Below are positions 52,320 to 60,497 of a stretch of DNA of 64,000 bases, one piece after another (the stretch's first letter is position 1; each line of letters starts with the position of its first letter). The DNA comes from Micromonospora rifamycinica. Its GTDB lineage: Bacteria > Actinomycetota > Actinomycetes > Mycobacteriales > Micromonosporaceae. The DNA lies in NCBI RefSeq assembly GCF_900090265.1, contig NZ_LT607752.1, positions 4,402,001 through 4,466,000 on the forward strand, read 5' to 3'. The translations under genes were made by a program, and so were the position numbers. The notes under the pieces were generated by a model that was not told the origin of the DNA, made no database searches, and saw only the letters and a program-made list of their open reading frames with translations.

Positions 52320-52766
52320 ATGAAGATCATCCTGACCCAGGAAGTTTCCGGTCTCGGTGCCCCCGGCGACATCGTCGAGGTCAAGAACGGCTACGGCCGT
52401 AACTACCTGCTGCCGCAGGGCTTCGCGATCAGCTGGACCAAGGGTGCGGAGAAGCAGGTCACCGTCATCAAGCGGGCGCGTTCCGCCCGTGAGATCCGGG
52501 ACCTGGGCCACGCCACCGAGGTCAAGGACCAGCTTGAGGGCCTGAAGGTCAGCCTGAAGGTCCGCGCCGGTGACGGTGGCCGGCTCTTCGGCTCGGTCAC
52601 CCCGGCCGAGGTCGTCGACGCCGTCAAGGCGGCCGGTGGCCCGGTCCTCGACCGTCGTCGGCTGGAGATGCCCGGTCACATCAAGTCGACCGGCTCCTAC
52701 CCGGTGCGGGTCAAGCTGCACCCCGAGGTGTCCGCCAAGTTCGACCTCAACGTCGTCCAGGGCTGA
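52320..52766 (+). CDS. rplI: 50S ribosomal protein L9
   Basis: 148 aa beginning MKIILTQEVSGLGAPGDIVEVKNGYGRNYLLPQGFA, the L9 N-domain, followed by the long helix and the C-terminal rRNA-binding domain. The ATG follows AGAGGAGG. Last gene of the operon; a strong hairpin follows. Confidence 0.97.
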   Translation: MKIILTQEVSGLGAPGDIVEVKNGYGRNYLLPQGFAISWTKGAEKQVTVIKRARSAREIRDLGHATEVKDQLEGLKVSLKVRAGDGGRLFGSVTPAEVVDAVKAAGGPVLDRRRLEMPGHIKSTGSYPVRVKLHPEVSAKFDLNVVQG

Positions 52767-52782
52767 CCCCGCAGCACGGCAT

Positions 52783-52821
52783 CACGGAAGGCCCGCACCG
52801 GACCGGTGCGGGCCTTCCGTG
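52783..52821. terminator. Terminator of the rpsF-rplI operon
   Basis: Perfect 19-base arms around one central base (CACGGAAGGCCCGCACCGG and its reverse complement), between converging rplI and the membrane-protein gene. Confidence 0.88.
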
Positions 52822-52838
52822 TCACCACGTCGAGCAGG

Positions 52839-54521
52839 TCAGCCGATCGGCTGACCGGTGACCGCACTGATCATCACGGTGGAGAGACCACCGCCGACCA
52901 CCGCCGCCGCCACCGCCACCGTCGCCGGCCGCCAGGTCGTTCCGACCCGACGTAGCAGCACCGCCACCACCAGACTGCTCAGCAGCGCCAACCCGAACCG
53001 GGGCGCACCCGCGACCAGCGAACCGAAGGCGTGCGCCCGGGGCGGTTCGCAGCCGCCCCCGCTGATGTCCGTGACACAACCGGCCGGGGGCTGGCCGTCC
53101 AGGGTCAGCAGCCACAGGAACACCAGCACCGCCGGCACCAGGTAGCAGGCGGCGGTGTAGACCAGCGGGCGCAGCGGACCACCCGGATCCGGATCCAGCA
53201 GGTCGTCCTCCAGGCGGCGGTTCCACGACCCGCCACCCACCGAGCCGAGCCGGTCCCGCAACGAGGACGCCGCGACCGCCTGGCCGGACACCGGCTCGGC
53301 CCGACGCCGGGGGGTCGCCCGTGGCCGCGGCGCGGTGTACCCCACCACCGGGGACCGGGGCGCCGAGGCCGGCGGATCCATCCAGCGGGGATCGTCCCCC
53401 GCCAGCCGGGTGCCCGACCAGAACCCCTCCGGCTGCGTACCCCAGGGCCAGCCCTCACCGGTCACCGGCTGCGCCGACCGGGGCGGCACCGACCGCTCCC
53501 ACCGGCCGGCGTCGTCCCGGTCCCGCTGGTCGAGAAGGTCCCGGTCCCACCGCCCGGTGTCGTCGCGTTGCGGTCGGACGACGCCCCCGGTGTCGTCGCG
53601 TTCGGGTCGGACGACGCCCCCGGTGGCCCACCGGTCCGCCTCGTCCCGGCCCGGGGACACCGGACCCCACCGGCCGACGTCCGTCCGGTCCCACTGCGCG
53701 GTGTCGGTGAACCGGTCCCACTGGCCGGTGCTGTCGCCCTGCTCCCACCGCGACGCCCCACCGCGGCGGTCCCACCGGTCGTCGACGGCCGGACCCTGCC
53801 AGGTGTGCAGGCCGGAGGCGTCCCAGGGGTCCACCGCCGGCCGGTACTCGGGCTCCGGCTCGGCGAGCCGGCTCCACGGGTCACTCGCCGGACGACGCTC
53901 CGGATCGGTCAGCGGCCGTGCCCAGGAGGCGTCGGCGTTGCGTCGCCGCCGCCGCGGCGGCGGCTCGGGCGCGGCCTCCACCGGCAGGTCGGAGTCGTCG
54001 CCCCCGGACCAGACCACCTCCGGACGACGGGTCGGGGACCGGCGCGGGCGGGTCGGCGGAGCCGCCCCGGAGACCGGCTCGTCCTCGCCGGAGTCCGCCC
54101 GCCGGCTGCCGACGTACCCCTGCTCCTGGGGGCGGTCGAAGGTCCATTCCCGGGTGTGGTCGGACCCGGGGGCCGGATCCACCGCCCGGGACTCCCACCG
54201 TTCGCTCTCCCGCCGCCGCCGGGCCGCGCGGCGGCCCAGCCCGGAGACCGGCCGGGCATCGTCCTCGTCGTCGTCCGGAGCGGCGTGCCGCCCCCGGCCG
54301 TCGGCGTGCGCGATCCCGGACTCGACCGCCCAGCGGGGCAGGTAGGCGTCGACGGGTTCCCGCTGGCCGCGCTCGACCGCCCGTCGGCGGCTCGGCGTAC
54401 GGTAGCGGTCCGTCGAGGTGGATGAATCTGACGGAACCGGGTCGCCGAGGTCGTCCCACGGGGCGATCGGCTGACGCTCGCGCGGGCTGCCCTCCCCGCG
54501 CTCCCAGTCCCGGTAACTCAC
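52839..54521 (-). CDS. Membrane protein with long Trp/Asp/Arg-rich cytoplasmic region
   Basis: 560 aa, not assigned to a family. Residues 1-430 are disordered, rich in Arg, Asp, Pro and regularly spaced Trp (DRWDRR, SRWEQ, GQWDRF, AQWDRT, GRWGP, DRWATG, GRWDRD, GRWERS). About three membrane segments follow: VYTAACYLVPAVLVFLWLLTL (about 448-468), GLALLSSLVVAVLLRR, and ATVAVAAAVVGGGLSTVMISAVTG. Its position between rplI and dnaB is often held by such a membrane protein in the family (Rv0057 region differs). Function unknown. Confidence 0.78.
   Translation of the reverse strand: MSYRDWERGEGSPRERQPIAPWDDLGDPVPSDSSTSTDRYRTPSRRRAVERGQREPVDAYLPRWAVESGIAHADGRGRHAAPDDDEDDARPVSGLGRRAARRRRESERWESRAVDPAPGSDHTREWTFDRPQEQGYVGSRRADSGEDEPVSGAAPPTRPRRSPTRRPEVVWSGGDDSDLPVEAAPEPPPRRRRRNADASWARPLTDPERRPASDPWSRLAEPEPEYRPAVDPWDASGLHTWQGPAVDDRWDRRGGASRWEQGDSTGQWDRFTDTAQWDRTDVGRWGPVSPGRDEADRWATGGVVRPERDDTGGVVRPQRDDTGRWDRDLLDQRDRDDAGRWERSVPPRSAQPVTGEGWPWGTQPEGFWSGTRLAGDDPRWMDPPASAPRSPVVGYTAPRPRATPRRRAEPVSGQAVAASSLRDRLGSVGGGSWNRRLEDDLLDPDPGGPLRPLVYTAACYLVPAVLVFLWLLTLDGQPPAGCVTDISGGGCEPPRAHAFGSLVAGAPRFGLALLSSLVVAVLLRRVGTTWRPATVAVAAAVVGGGLSTVMISAVTGQPIG
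53556..53621 (-). repeat. 33-base tandem duplication in the membrane-protein gene
   Basis: Two near-identical 33-base units (53556-53588, 53589-53621) encode GGVVRP(E/Q)RDDT. Confidence 0.8.
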
Positions 54522-54919
54522 GGCCGGAGCGTGACCCTTCTCAACCGAAAGTGCAATCCGCTGTCCAGGTGTAGCCGTTTCGCAGAGATAGTACGGGAAG
54601 ACCGACCCAACAGCCTTACCGGAAATTTTTCGTCCACAGGGTGTGGATAGTGAAGGTGCAGGTCAGTCCCTTGATCCGCAGAATTCCCGCCGAGTTTTCC
54701 ACAGGCTGTGCACACGCTGCGCACATGGTTGTCCACCCGCGTCCACAGGTTGTCCCGAGGCTCGTCCACCGCGCCGGTTGAGGGGCTGAGCTCGAGGTCC
54801 GTATCGTGGGGCACCGACCGGTCGCGTGATGGCCCCCGATCGACCCGGCCGGTCAGGTCGGGAGGTGTCGCACCACCGCCGTACCGCCGTAACCAGCTCG
54901 ATGTCGTGGAGGGGGAACC
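54522..54919. other. dnaB upstream region with DnaA-box-like cluster
   Basis: About 400 non-coding bases. Near-consensus DnaA boxes: TCGTCCACA (54631-54639), TGTGGATAG (54643-54651, reverse), TTTTCCACA (54695-54703) and TTGTCCACC (54729-54737), each one mismatch from TTRTCCACA. The AT-rich patch 54625-54665 may hold a promoter. Confidence 0.55.
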
Positions 54920-57900
54920 GTGTCGGTCACCGACGACATGCGGGCGGAGCCCCGGACCGCGGGGCAGTCCGCCCCGCCGCCCCGCGACGGCCAGTTCGAC
55001 AAGACGCCACCCCAGGACGTCGCCGCCGAACAGTGCGTCCTCGGCGGCATGCTGCTCTCCAAGGACGCCATCGCCGACGTCGTCGAGATCCTCAAGTCCA
55101 CCGACTTCTACCGCCCCGTCCACGCCACCATCTTCGACGCCATCCTCGACATCTACGGTCGCGGCGAACCGGCCGACGGGATCACGGTCGCGGCGGCGCT
55201 GGCCGACTCCGGCGACCTCGCCCGGGTGGGCGGCGCCCCCTACCTGCACACCTGCATGGCGGCCGTGCCGACCGCGGCGAACGCCTCCTACTACGCCCGG
55301 ATCGTGGGCGAACGCGCGGTGCTGCGCCGGCTGGTCGAGGCGGGCACCCGGATCGTGCAGCTCGGCTACGGCACCGCAGCCGGCGGCAGCCGGGACGTCG
55401 ACGACGTGGTCGACCTGGCCCAGCAGGCGGTCTACGAGATCACCGAACGGCGGGTCAGCGAGGACTTCGCGGTGCTCGCCGACATGCTCCAGCCGACCCT
55501 GGACGAGATCGAGGCGGTCGGCGCGCAGGGCGGCGTGATGACCGGGGTGCCGACCGGCTTCACCGACCTGGACCGGCTGCTCAACGGCCTGCACCCCGGG
55601 CAGCTCATCATCGTGGCCGGGCGACCCGGCCTCGGCAAGGCGCTCGCGCTGGACACCCCGCTACCCACCCCGGACGGCTGGACCACGATGGGCGAGGTCC
55701 AGGTCGGCGACCGGCTGCTCGCCGCGGACGGTACGCCGACCACGGTCACCGCCGCCTTCGCGGTGCTGGTCGGTCGACCCTGCTACGAGGTCGAGTTCTC
55801 CGACGGCAGTGTGATCGTCGCCGACGCCGAGCACCTGTGGCAGACCACCCACCCGGCGGCCCCGGCCCGGGTCCTGGCCGCGGTCGGCCCGACCGGCGGG
55901 GACGGGTGTCCGGCCCCCGCCGTGGTCCCGGCCCGACGCGAGAGCGTGCTCACCACCGCGGAGATCGCCGCGACGCTGCGTACCGGCCCGGACGCGCACC
56001 CCAACCACGCGGTCGCCAGCTGCGCCCCGCTGCGCCTGCCCCCCCGGGACCTGCCGGTCCCGCCCTACGCCCTCGGCCGCCGGCTCGGCGACGAGGGCCG
56101 ACCCGCCGGTTCGCTCCCGCGTGCGCTCCACCCGGTCGGGTACCCGCAGGAGCACATCCCCGGGGACTACCTGCGGGGTTCCGAGGCGCAGCGGCGGTCG
56201 CTCCTCGCCGGTCTGCTGGACGCCGCCGGCACGGTCACCCCGACCGGCGGTGTCCGGTACTCCTGCGCCTCCCGGCGACTGGCGGAGAACGTCCGGGAAC
56301 TCGTGGTGAGCCTCGGCCACCACTGCACGGTCACCGCGCGGCCGGTGCCCGGTCGTACCGAACGGTCGGCGACGACGTACACGATCGACTTCGTCACCGC
56401 GGACGCCGTGTTCCGGCGGGCGGACCGGGCCGCCGCGCACGCCGCCCACCGCCGGCCCGGTGCCGACGTGCGGGCCGGCGTCCGGTACGTGGTGGACGTC
56501 CGACCGGTGGCCAGCGTGCCGGTGCGGTGCGTGACGGTGGACAATCCCGAGCACCTCTACCTGGCCGGTCGGTCGATGATCCCGACCCACAACAGCACGG
56601 CCAGCATGGACTTCGCCCGCAACGCCGCCATCCGGGCCAACCAGGCCGCCGCCATCTTCTCGCTGGAGATGAGCAAGGTCGAGATCGTCATGCGACTGCT
56701 CTCGGCCGAGGCGCGGGTTCCGCTGCACGTGCTGCGCAGCGGTCAACTCTCCGACGACGACTGGACCAAGCTGGCCCGCTGCATGGGCGAGATCAGCGAG
56801 GCGCCGCTGTTCGTGGACGACACCCCGAGCATGAACCTGATGGAGATCCGGGCGAAGGCCCGGCGGCTCAAGCAGAAGCACGACCTCAAGATGATCGTGG
56901 TCGACTACCTCCAGCTGATGACCTCCCCGAAGCGCACCGAGAGCCGTCAGCAGGAGGTCGCGGACCTGTCCCGGGGCCTGAAGCTGCTGGCCAAGGAGGT
57001 CGAGTGCCCGGTGATCGCGGTCAGCCAGCTGAACCGTGGTCCCGAGCAACGCACCGACAAGCGACCCCAACTGTCTGATTTGCGGGAATCTGGCTGTCTG
57101 ACGGCGGAGACCCGACTGATCCGGGCCGACACCAATGCGGAAGTCACCATGGGCGAGCTGCTCAAGGCCGGGACCAGGGAAATCCCGGTCTGGGCGCTCG
57201 ACGAGAATCTGCGGTACTCGCCCCGGACCATGACCCATGTCTTCCCCAGTGGCCGGCGCGAGGTGTTCCGGCTGACTCTCGCGTCGGGAAAGCAGATCGA
57301 CGCGACGGCGAACCACCCCTTCCTCACCTTCGCCGGCTGGGTGCCCCTCGGTGAGCTGGCGGTCGGAGCGCGGCTGGCCACGCCGAGGCACCTGCCTCCG
57401 CCGCTGGCGACCCGGTCGTGGGTGGAGGCGGAGGTGGTACTGCTCGCGCACCTCCTCGGTGACGGTTCGTTCGTCAGACGCCAGCCGATCCGGTACGCCA
57501 GCAGGGACGAGGAGAACCTGGTGGCCGTGGCCGAGGCCGCAAAGCACTTCGGGATCAGCGCCGTACGGGACGAGTATGAGGCCGCCCGGGTCACGACGCT
57601 CCGGCTGCCCGCACCGTACCGACTGGCCCGTGGACGGCGTAATCCGGTCGCGGAATGGCTCGACGGGCTGGGGCTGTTCGGGTTGCGTTCGCACGAGAAG
57701 TTCATTCCGCAGGCGATCTTCAGCCTGCCCAAGGAGCAGATCACGCTTTTCCTGCGCCACCTGTGGTCGACCGACGGCTCGATCCATGTCAACAAGTCGG
57801 GTAGGGGCGGGCGTGTCTACTTCTCCTCCACCAGTCGCCGAATGCTTGAGGACATCTCCCGCCTCCTCCTGCGGTACGGCATCACCGCACGCCTCAAAGT

Positions 57901-58555
57901 CGTTCCGGTAGCTGACCACCGTCCGCAGTACACCCTCGACATCTCCGGTCGGGACGACCAATTACGATTCCTGCGGGAGATCGGGGTGCACGGGGAGCGC
58001 GCGGCTGCATGCGAAGCGCTGCTCGCCGTGTTGGAGACGGTCGTGGGCAACACCAACGTCGACACGGTGCCGACCGAGGTGTGGAGCCAGGTTCGGGAAG
58101 TCCTGGTGGAGCGGGGCATGAGCCACCGCGAGTTCGCCCGGGCAATGGGTACCCAATTCTGCGGCAGCGCGCTGTGGAAGCGCGCACCGAGCCGATCCCG
58201 ACTGGCGAGGATCGCCTCGGTGCTCGACGCCGCCGACCTCGAACTGCACGCCACCAACGACATCTTCTGGGACGAGATCACGTCGATCGAGTCGCTCGGC
58301 GAGCAGGACGTCTTCGACGCGACGGTGCTCGGCACCCACAATTTCGTCGCCAACGGGATCGCCACCCACAACTCGATCGAGCAGGACGCGGACGTCGTCA
58401 TCCTGTTGCACCGCGACGACTATTACGACAAGGAGTCGCCGCGCGCCGGGGAGGCGGATTTCATTGTTGCCAAGCATCGAAATGGACCCACCGATTCGAT
58501 TACGGTGGCGGCCCAGTTGCACCTGTCCCGCTTCGTCGACATGGCGATCGTCTGA
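54920..58555 (+). CDS. dnaB: Replicative DNA helicase DnaB containing two inteins
   Basis: 1211-aa precursor; removing two inteins leaves a 467-aa helicase. The N-domain begins (V/M)SVTDDMRAEPRTAGQSAPP, then DKTPPQDVAAEQCVLGGMLLSKDAI. The ATPase core is interrupted in Walker A (IIVAGRPGLGK, intein, STASMDFARNAA) and again at LSDLRESG, intein, SIEQDADVVILLHRDDYY. Walker B is MIVVDYLQLM and the arginine-rich region is SRQQEVADLSRGLKLLAKEVECPVIAVSQLNRGPEQR. A GTG start at 54920 after GGAGGGGG. Splicing is required for any activity because the P-loop is split. Orthologue of Rv0058, which also carries an intein. Confidence 0.96.
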   Translation: MSVTDDMRAEPRTAGQSAPPPRDGQFDKTPPQDVAAEQCVLGGMLLSKDAIADVVEILKSTDFYRPVHATIFDAILDIYGRGEPADGITVAAALADSGDLARVGGAPYLHTCMAAVPTAANASYYARIVGERAVLRRLVEAGTRIVQLGYGTAAGGSRDVDDVVDLAQQAVYEITERRVSEDFAVLADMLQPTLDEIEAVGAQGGVMTGVPTGFTDLDRLLNGLHPGQLIIVAGRPGLGKALALDTPLPTPDGWTTMGEVQVGDRLLAADGTPTTVTAAFAVLVGRPCYEVEFSDGSVIVADAEHLWQTTHPAAPARVLAAVGPTGGDGCPAPAVVPARRESVLTTAEIAATLRTGPDAHPNHAVASCAPLRLPPRDLPVPPYALGRRLGDEGRPAGSLPRALHPVGYPQEHIPGDYLRGSEAQRRSLLAGLLDAAGTVTPTGGVRYSCASRRLAENVRELVVSLGHHCTVTARPVPGRTERSATTYTIDFVTADAVFRRADRAAAHAAHRRPGADVRAGVRYVVDVRPVASVPVRCVTVDNPEHLYLAGRSMIPTHNSTASMDFARNAAIRANQAAAIFSLEMSKVEIVMRLLSAEARVPLHVLRSGQLSDDDWTKLARCMGEISEAPLFVDDTPSMNLMEIRAKARRLKQKHDLKMIVVDYLQLMTSPKRTESRQQEVADLSRGLKLLAKEVECPVIAVSQLNRGPEQRTDKRPQLSDLRESGCLTAETRLIRADTNAEVTMGELLKAGTREIPVWALDENLRYSPRTMTHVFPSGRREVFRLTLASGKQIDATANHPFLTFAGWVPLGELAVGARLATPRHLPPPLATRSWVEAEVVLLAHLLGDGSFVRRQPIRYASRDEENLVAVAEAAKHFGISAVRDEYEAARVTTLRLPAPYRLARGRRNPVAEWLDGLGLFGLRSHEKFIPQAIFSLPKEQITLFLRHLWSTDGSIHVNKSGRGGRVYFSSTSRRMLEDISRLLLRYGITARLKVVPVADHRPQYTLDISGRDDQLRFLREIGVHGERAAACEALLAVLETVVGNTNVDTVPTEVWSQVREVLVERGMSHREFARAMGTQFCGSALWKRAPSRSRLARIASVLDAADLELHATNDIFWDEITSIESLGEQDVFDATVLGTHNFVANGIATHNSIEQDADVVILLHRDDYYDKESPRAGEADFIVAKHRNGPTDSITVAAQLHLSRFVDMAIV
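55640..56593 (+). mobile_element. Intein 1 of DnaB, class 3-type (WCT), in the P-loop
   Basis: 318 residues (241-558). It starts with Ala (ALALDTPLPTPDGWTTMGEVQVGDRLL), not Cys/Ser, and ends IPTHN before extein Ser. It shows the class 3 triplet: Trp in block B (VADAEHLWQTTH), Cys in block F (VPVRCVTVDNPEHLYLAG) and Thr in block G (PTHN). The homing endonuclease appears degenerate: LGRRLGDEGR and LLAGLLDAAGTV lack the usual paired acidic residues. Class 3 inteins splice through the block F Cys; here that is inferred from motifs. Confidence 0.88.
57095..58372 (+). mobile_element. Intein 2 of DnaB, class 1 with LAGLIDADG endonuclease
   Basis: 426 residues (726-1151) from Cys (CLTAETRLIRADTNAEVTMG) to ATHN before extein Ser. 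Block B is ATANHPFLTFAGWVPLGEL (TxxH type) and block F is FDATVLGTHNFVANG. The two LAGLIDADG motifs LLAHLLGDGSF and FLRHLWSTDGSI retain their acidic residues, so the homing endonuclease may be active. Confidence 0.93.
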
Positions 58556-58590
58556 CCCGATGCCCGGGTCGGTGACCCAGCGCCGGTGAC

Positions 58591-59274
58591 TCACCCGAGC
58601 AGCGGGAACCAGCCGGCGGCCTCGCCCAGCGCCACCCGGTCCCGGTCGGTCAGCGGCTCCCGACCGGTGGCCTTGAGCAGGTACGTCAGGTCGTCCCAGT
58701 CGGCGGGTCGGACGGCGTCGTCACTGAGCAGGCCGTTCATGGTGGCGACCGCGACCTGGACGGCCGACGGACCGGGCGGCGGCGCGTCGGGCAGGTGGGG
58801 CACCAGATCGAGGTGGTGCACGATGGCCTCGGTGGTCAGCGTGGCCAGGAAGTCGGACACCCGCAGCACGTGTCCCTGGGTGGTGACGCAGCCCTGCGGG
58901 TCGGCGACGCCCGCCGCGTGTACGGCGGCCGGTGCGGTGTCCGCCCAGATCCGGACCACGCCAGAGGGCCGGTCGAAGGCGGCGGCCGAGCGGCGGACGT
59001 ACCACGCGTGCCGGGTGGTCTCGGCGACCGACCCGGCCGGCGGGAACGATCGCCAGTAACTGACGTCGTCGGTGTCGGGTGGACCGTCGGCGGGGCTGGC
59101 CAGCGTGACCAGGGCGCGTTGGGCATCGCCGAGCAGGTGGAAGAGCAGATCGGCGACGAGCCAGCCGCGACACCGGGTGGGCTGTTGCAGGGCGTCGTCG
59201 TCGAGACCGGCGACCACCGTGGTGATGCCGTCGTAGGCCTGTGCCAACGCGGTGTGCTGCCCGACGAACGTCAT
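58591..59274 (-). CDS. DinB-like / mycothiol-dependent maleylpyruvate isomerase-type protein
   Basis: 227-aa member of the MDMPI/DinB_2 helical-bundle group: MTFVGQHTALAQAYDGITTVVAGLDDDALQQPTRCRGWLVADLLFHLLGDAQRAL, with metal-ligand candidate His in LLFHLLGD and in EAIVHHLDLVPHL. The actinobacterial group often uses mycothiol in thiol transfer; the substrate is unknown. The ATG at 59274 starts at the conserved region; an upstream start at 59310 has no support. No clear ribosome site. Confidence 0.82.
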   Translation of the reverse strand: MTFVGQHTALAQAYDGITTVVAGLDDDALQQPTRCRGWLVADLLFHLLGDAQRALVTLASPADGPPDTDDVSYWRSFPPAGSVAETTRHAWYVRRSAAAFDRPSGVVRIWADTAPAAVHAAGVADPQGCVTTQGHVLRVSDFLATLTTEAIVHHLDLVPHLPDAPPPGPSAVQVAVATMNGLLSDDAVRPADWDDLTYLLKATGREPLTDRDRVALGEAAGWFPLLG

Positions 59275-59357
59275 GCCGTGCAGCGTCGCACGCGTGCCGC
59301 CGCACGGCACGGCGGTCGCCGGACCCGACGGTGCTGCGGCGCGGGCCGTGTCGAGGG

Positions 59358-59392
59358 GACCGGGCCGGACGGGGGAACCGCCCGGCCCGGTC
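59358..59392 (-). terminator. Terminator after the zinc-ribbon protein gene
   Basis: Perfect 11-base arms GACCGGGCCGG and CCGGCCCGGTC with a 13-base loop, about 15 bases past the minus-strand gene end at 59407. Confidence 0.65.
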
Positions 59393-59406
59393 GTCGACCG
59401 GGTCGC

Positions 59407-59835
59407 TCAGCCGAACATCTCGTCGAGGAAGCCCTTGTGCTTCTTGCGCTTGTAGTGACCGTGGTAGCCGTGGTGCTGCTGCGGGTGACCGTAGCCGCTG
59501 TGGCCGCCGTACGCCGGCTGTGGCGGGTAACCCGGCGGGGGCGGGGGCGGCGGCACGGCGCCGTAGCCCGGCTGGTGACTCGGGGCGGGTGGCGGCGGAG
59601 GCGGCGGTGGGTACCCGCCGGGCGTCTGGACGTGCTGTTGACCAGGGACGGACCCCGGCTGACCGGGCGCGGGGGTGCCGCGCTGCTGGTTCCAGTTCGC
59701 CTCGGCCTCGAACAGTTTCTCGAGTTCGCCGCGGTCCAGGAAGATCCCCCGGCACTCGCCGCACTGGTCGATGACGACTCCGCTGCGCTCGTACTGGCGC
59801 ATGTCTCCGCGACACTTGGGACAGGTGAGCTGCAT
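59407..59835 (-). CDS. Zinc-ribbon (zf-TFIIB-like) protein with Pro/Gly/Tyr-rich tail
   Basis: 142 aa. The N-terminal zinc ribbon MQLTCPKCRGDMRQYERSGVVIDQCGECRGIFLDRGELEKLFEAEA has Cys5-xx-Cys8 and Cys25-xx-Cys28 and the GIFLDRGELEKL signature of the zf-TFIIB family. A Pro/Tyr/Gly/His-rich tail follows (two polyproline runs, HGYHGHYKRKKHKG) ending FLDEMFG. The family function is unknown. Confidence 0.9.
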   Translation of the reverse strand: MQLTCPKCRGDMRQYERSGVVIDQCGECRGIFLDRGELEKLFEAEANWNQQRGTPAPGQPGSVPGQQHVQTPGGYPPPPPPPPAPSHQPGYGAVPPPPPPPGYPPQPAYGGHSGYGHPQQHHGYHGHYKRKKHKGFLDEMFG

Positions 59836-59864
59836 CGCTCGACGGTACCCGGTCGGCGCGGCAT

Positions 59865-60497
59865 TCAGGCGGCGGCGATCAGCGCCGCGGTCACCTCGTC
59901 GTCGTCGACCTCGTGGAAGTCGTCGTAGTGGGCGCTGACCGCGCCGAAGTCGGCGGGGCGCCGGGCGCAGACCACCTCGTCCGCCTCGGTGGTGAGCATC
60001 TCGTACGCCTCCTGCGCCCCGACCGGCGCCGCGACGACGACCCGGCGGGCGCCGAGCCGGCGGGCGACCCGTACGGCGACCCGTGCGGTCGCGCCGGTGG
60101 CCAGGCCGTCGTCGACGATCAGGGCGGTCCGTCCGGTCAGGTCGAGCGCCGGCCTCCCGGCGCGGTAACAGGCCTCCCGGCGATCCAGTTCGGCCTGCTC
60201 ACGGCGTTGCACGTCGGCACCGTCGGCGGGGTCGAGTCGAGCGGTCACCGGGTCGTTGAGGACCCGGACACCGCCGGGGCCGAGCGCGCCGAAGGCCACC
60301 TCGGGGGCCCAGGGGAGGCCGAGCTTGCGGACCACCAGCACGTCGAGCGGTGCGCCCAGCCGGTCGGCGACCACCCGGGCCACCGGGACGCCGCCGCGGA
60401 CCAGGCCGAGCACGACGACGTCGGGTCGGCCGGCCAGCGCGGTGAGCCGTTCGGCGAGTTGCCGGCCGGCGTCGGCGCGATCGCGGTAGCTGCTCAT
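59865..60497 (-). other. Phosphoribosyltransferase domain with alternative internal start
   Basis: The part from ATG 60497 (MSSYRDRADAGRQLAERLTAL) is a full 210-aa phosphoribosyltransferase of the two-strand-motif type often found as a separate gene. GAGAGC just upstream is a weak ribosome site. It could be translated independently of the membrane part. Confidence 0.65.

Noticed and set aside
55640..56593. Possibility that dnaB is frameshifted or carries an unrelated insertion in the P-loop
   Set aside because: The frame is continuous, the inserted part has intein blocks at both ends, and the flanks rejoin to a perfect Walker A (GLGK then S).
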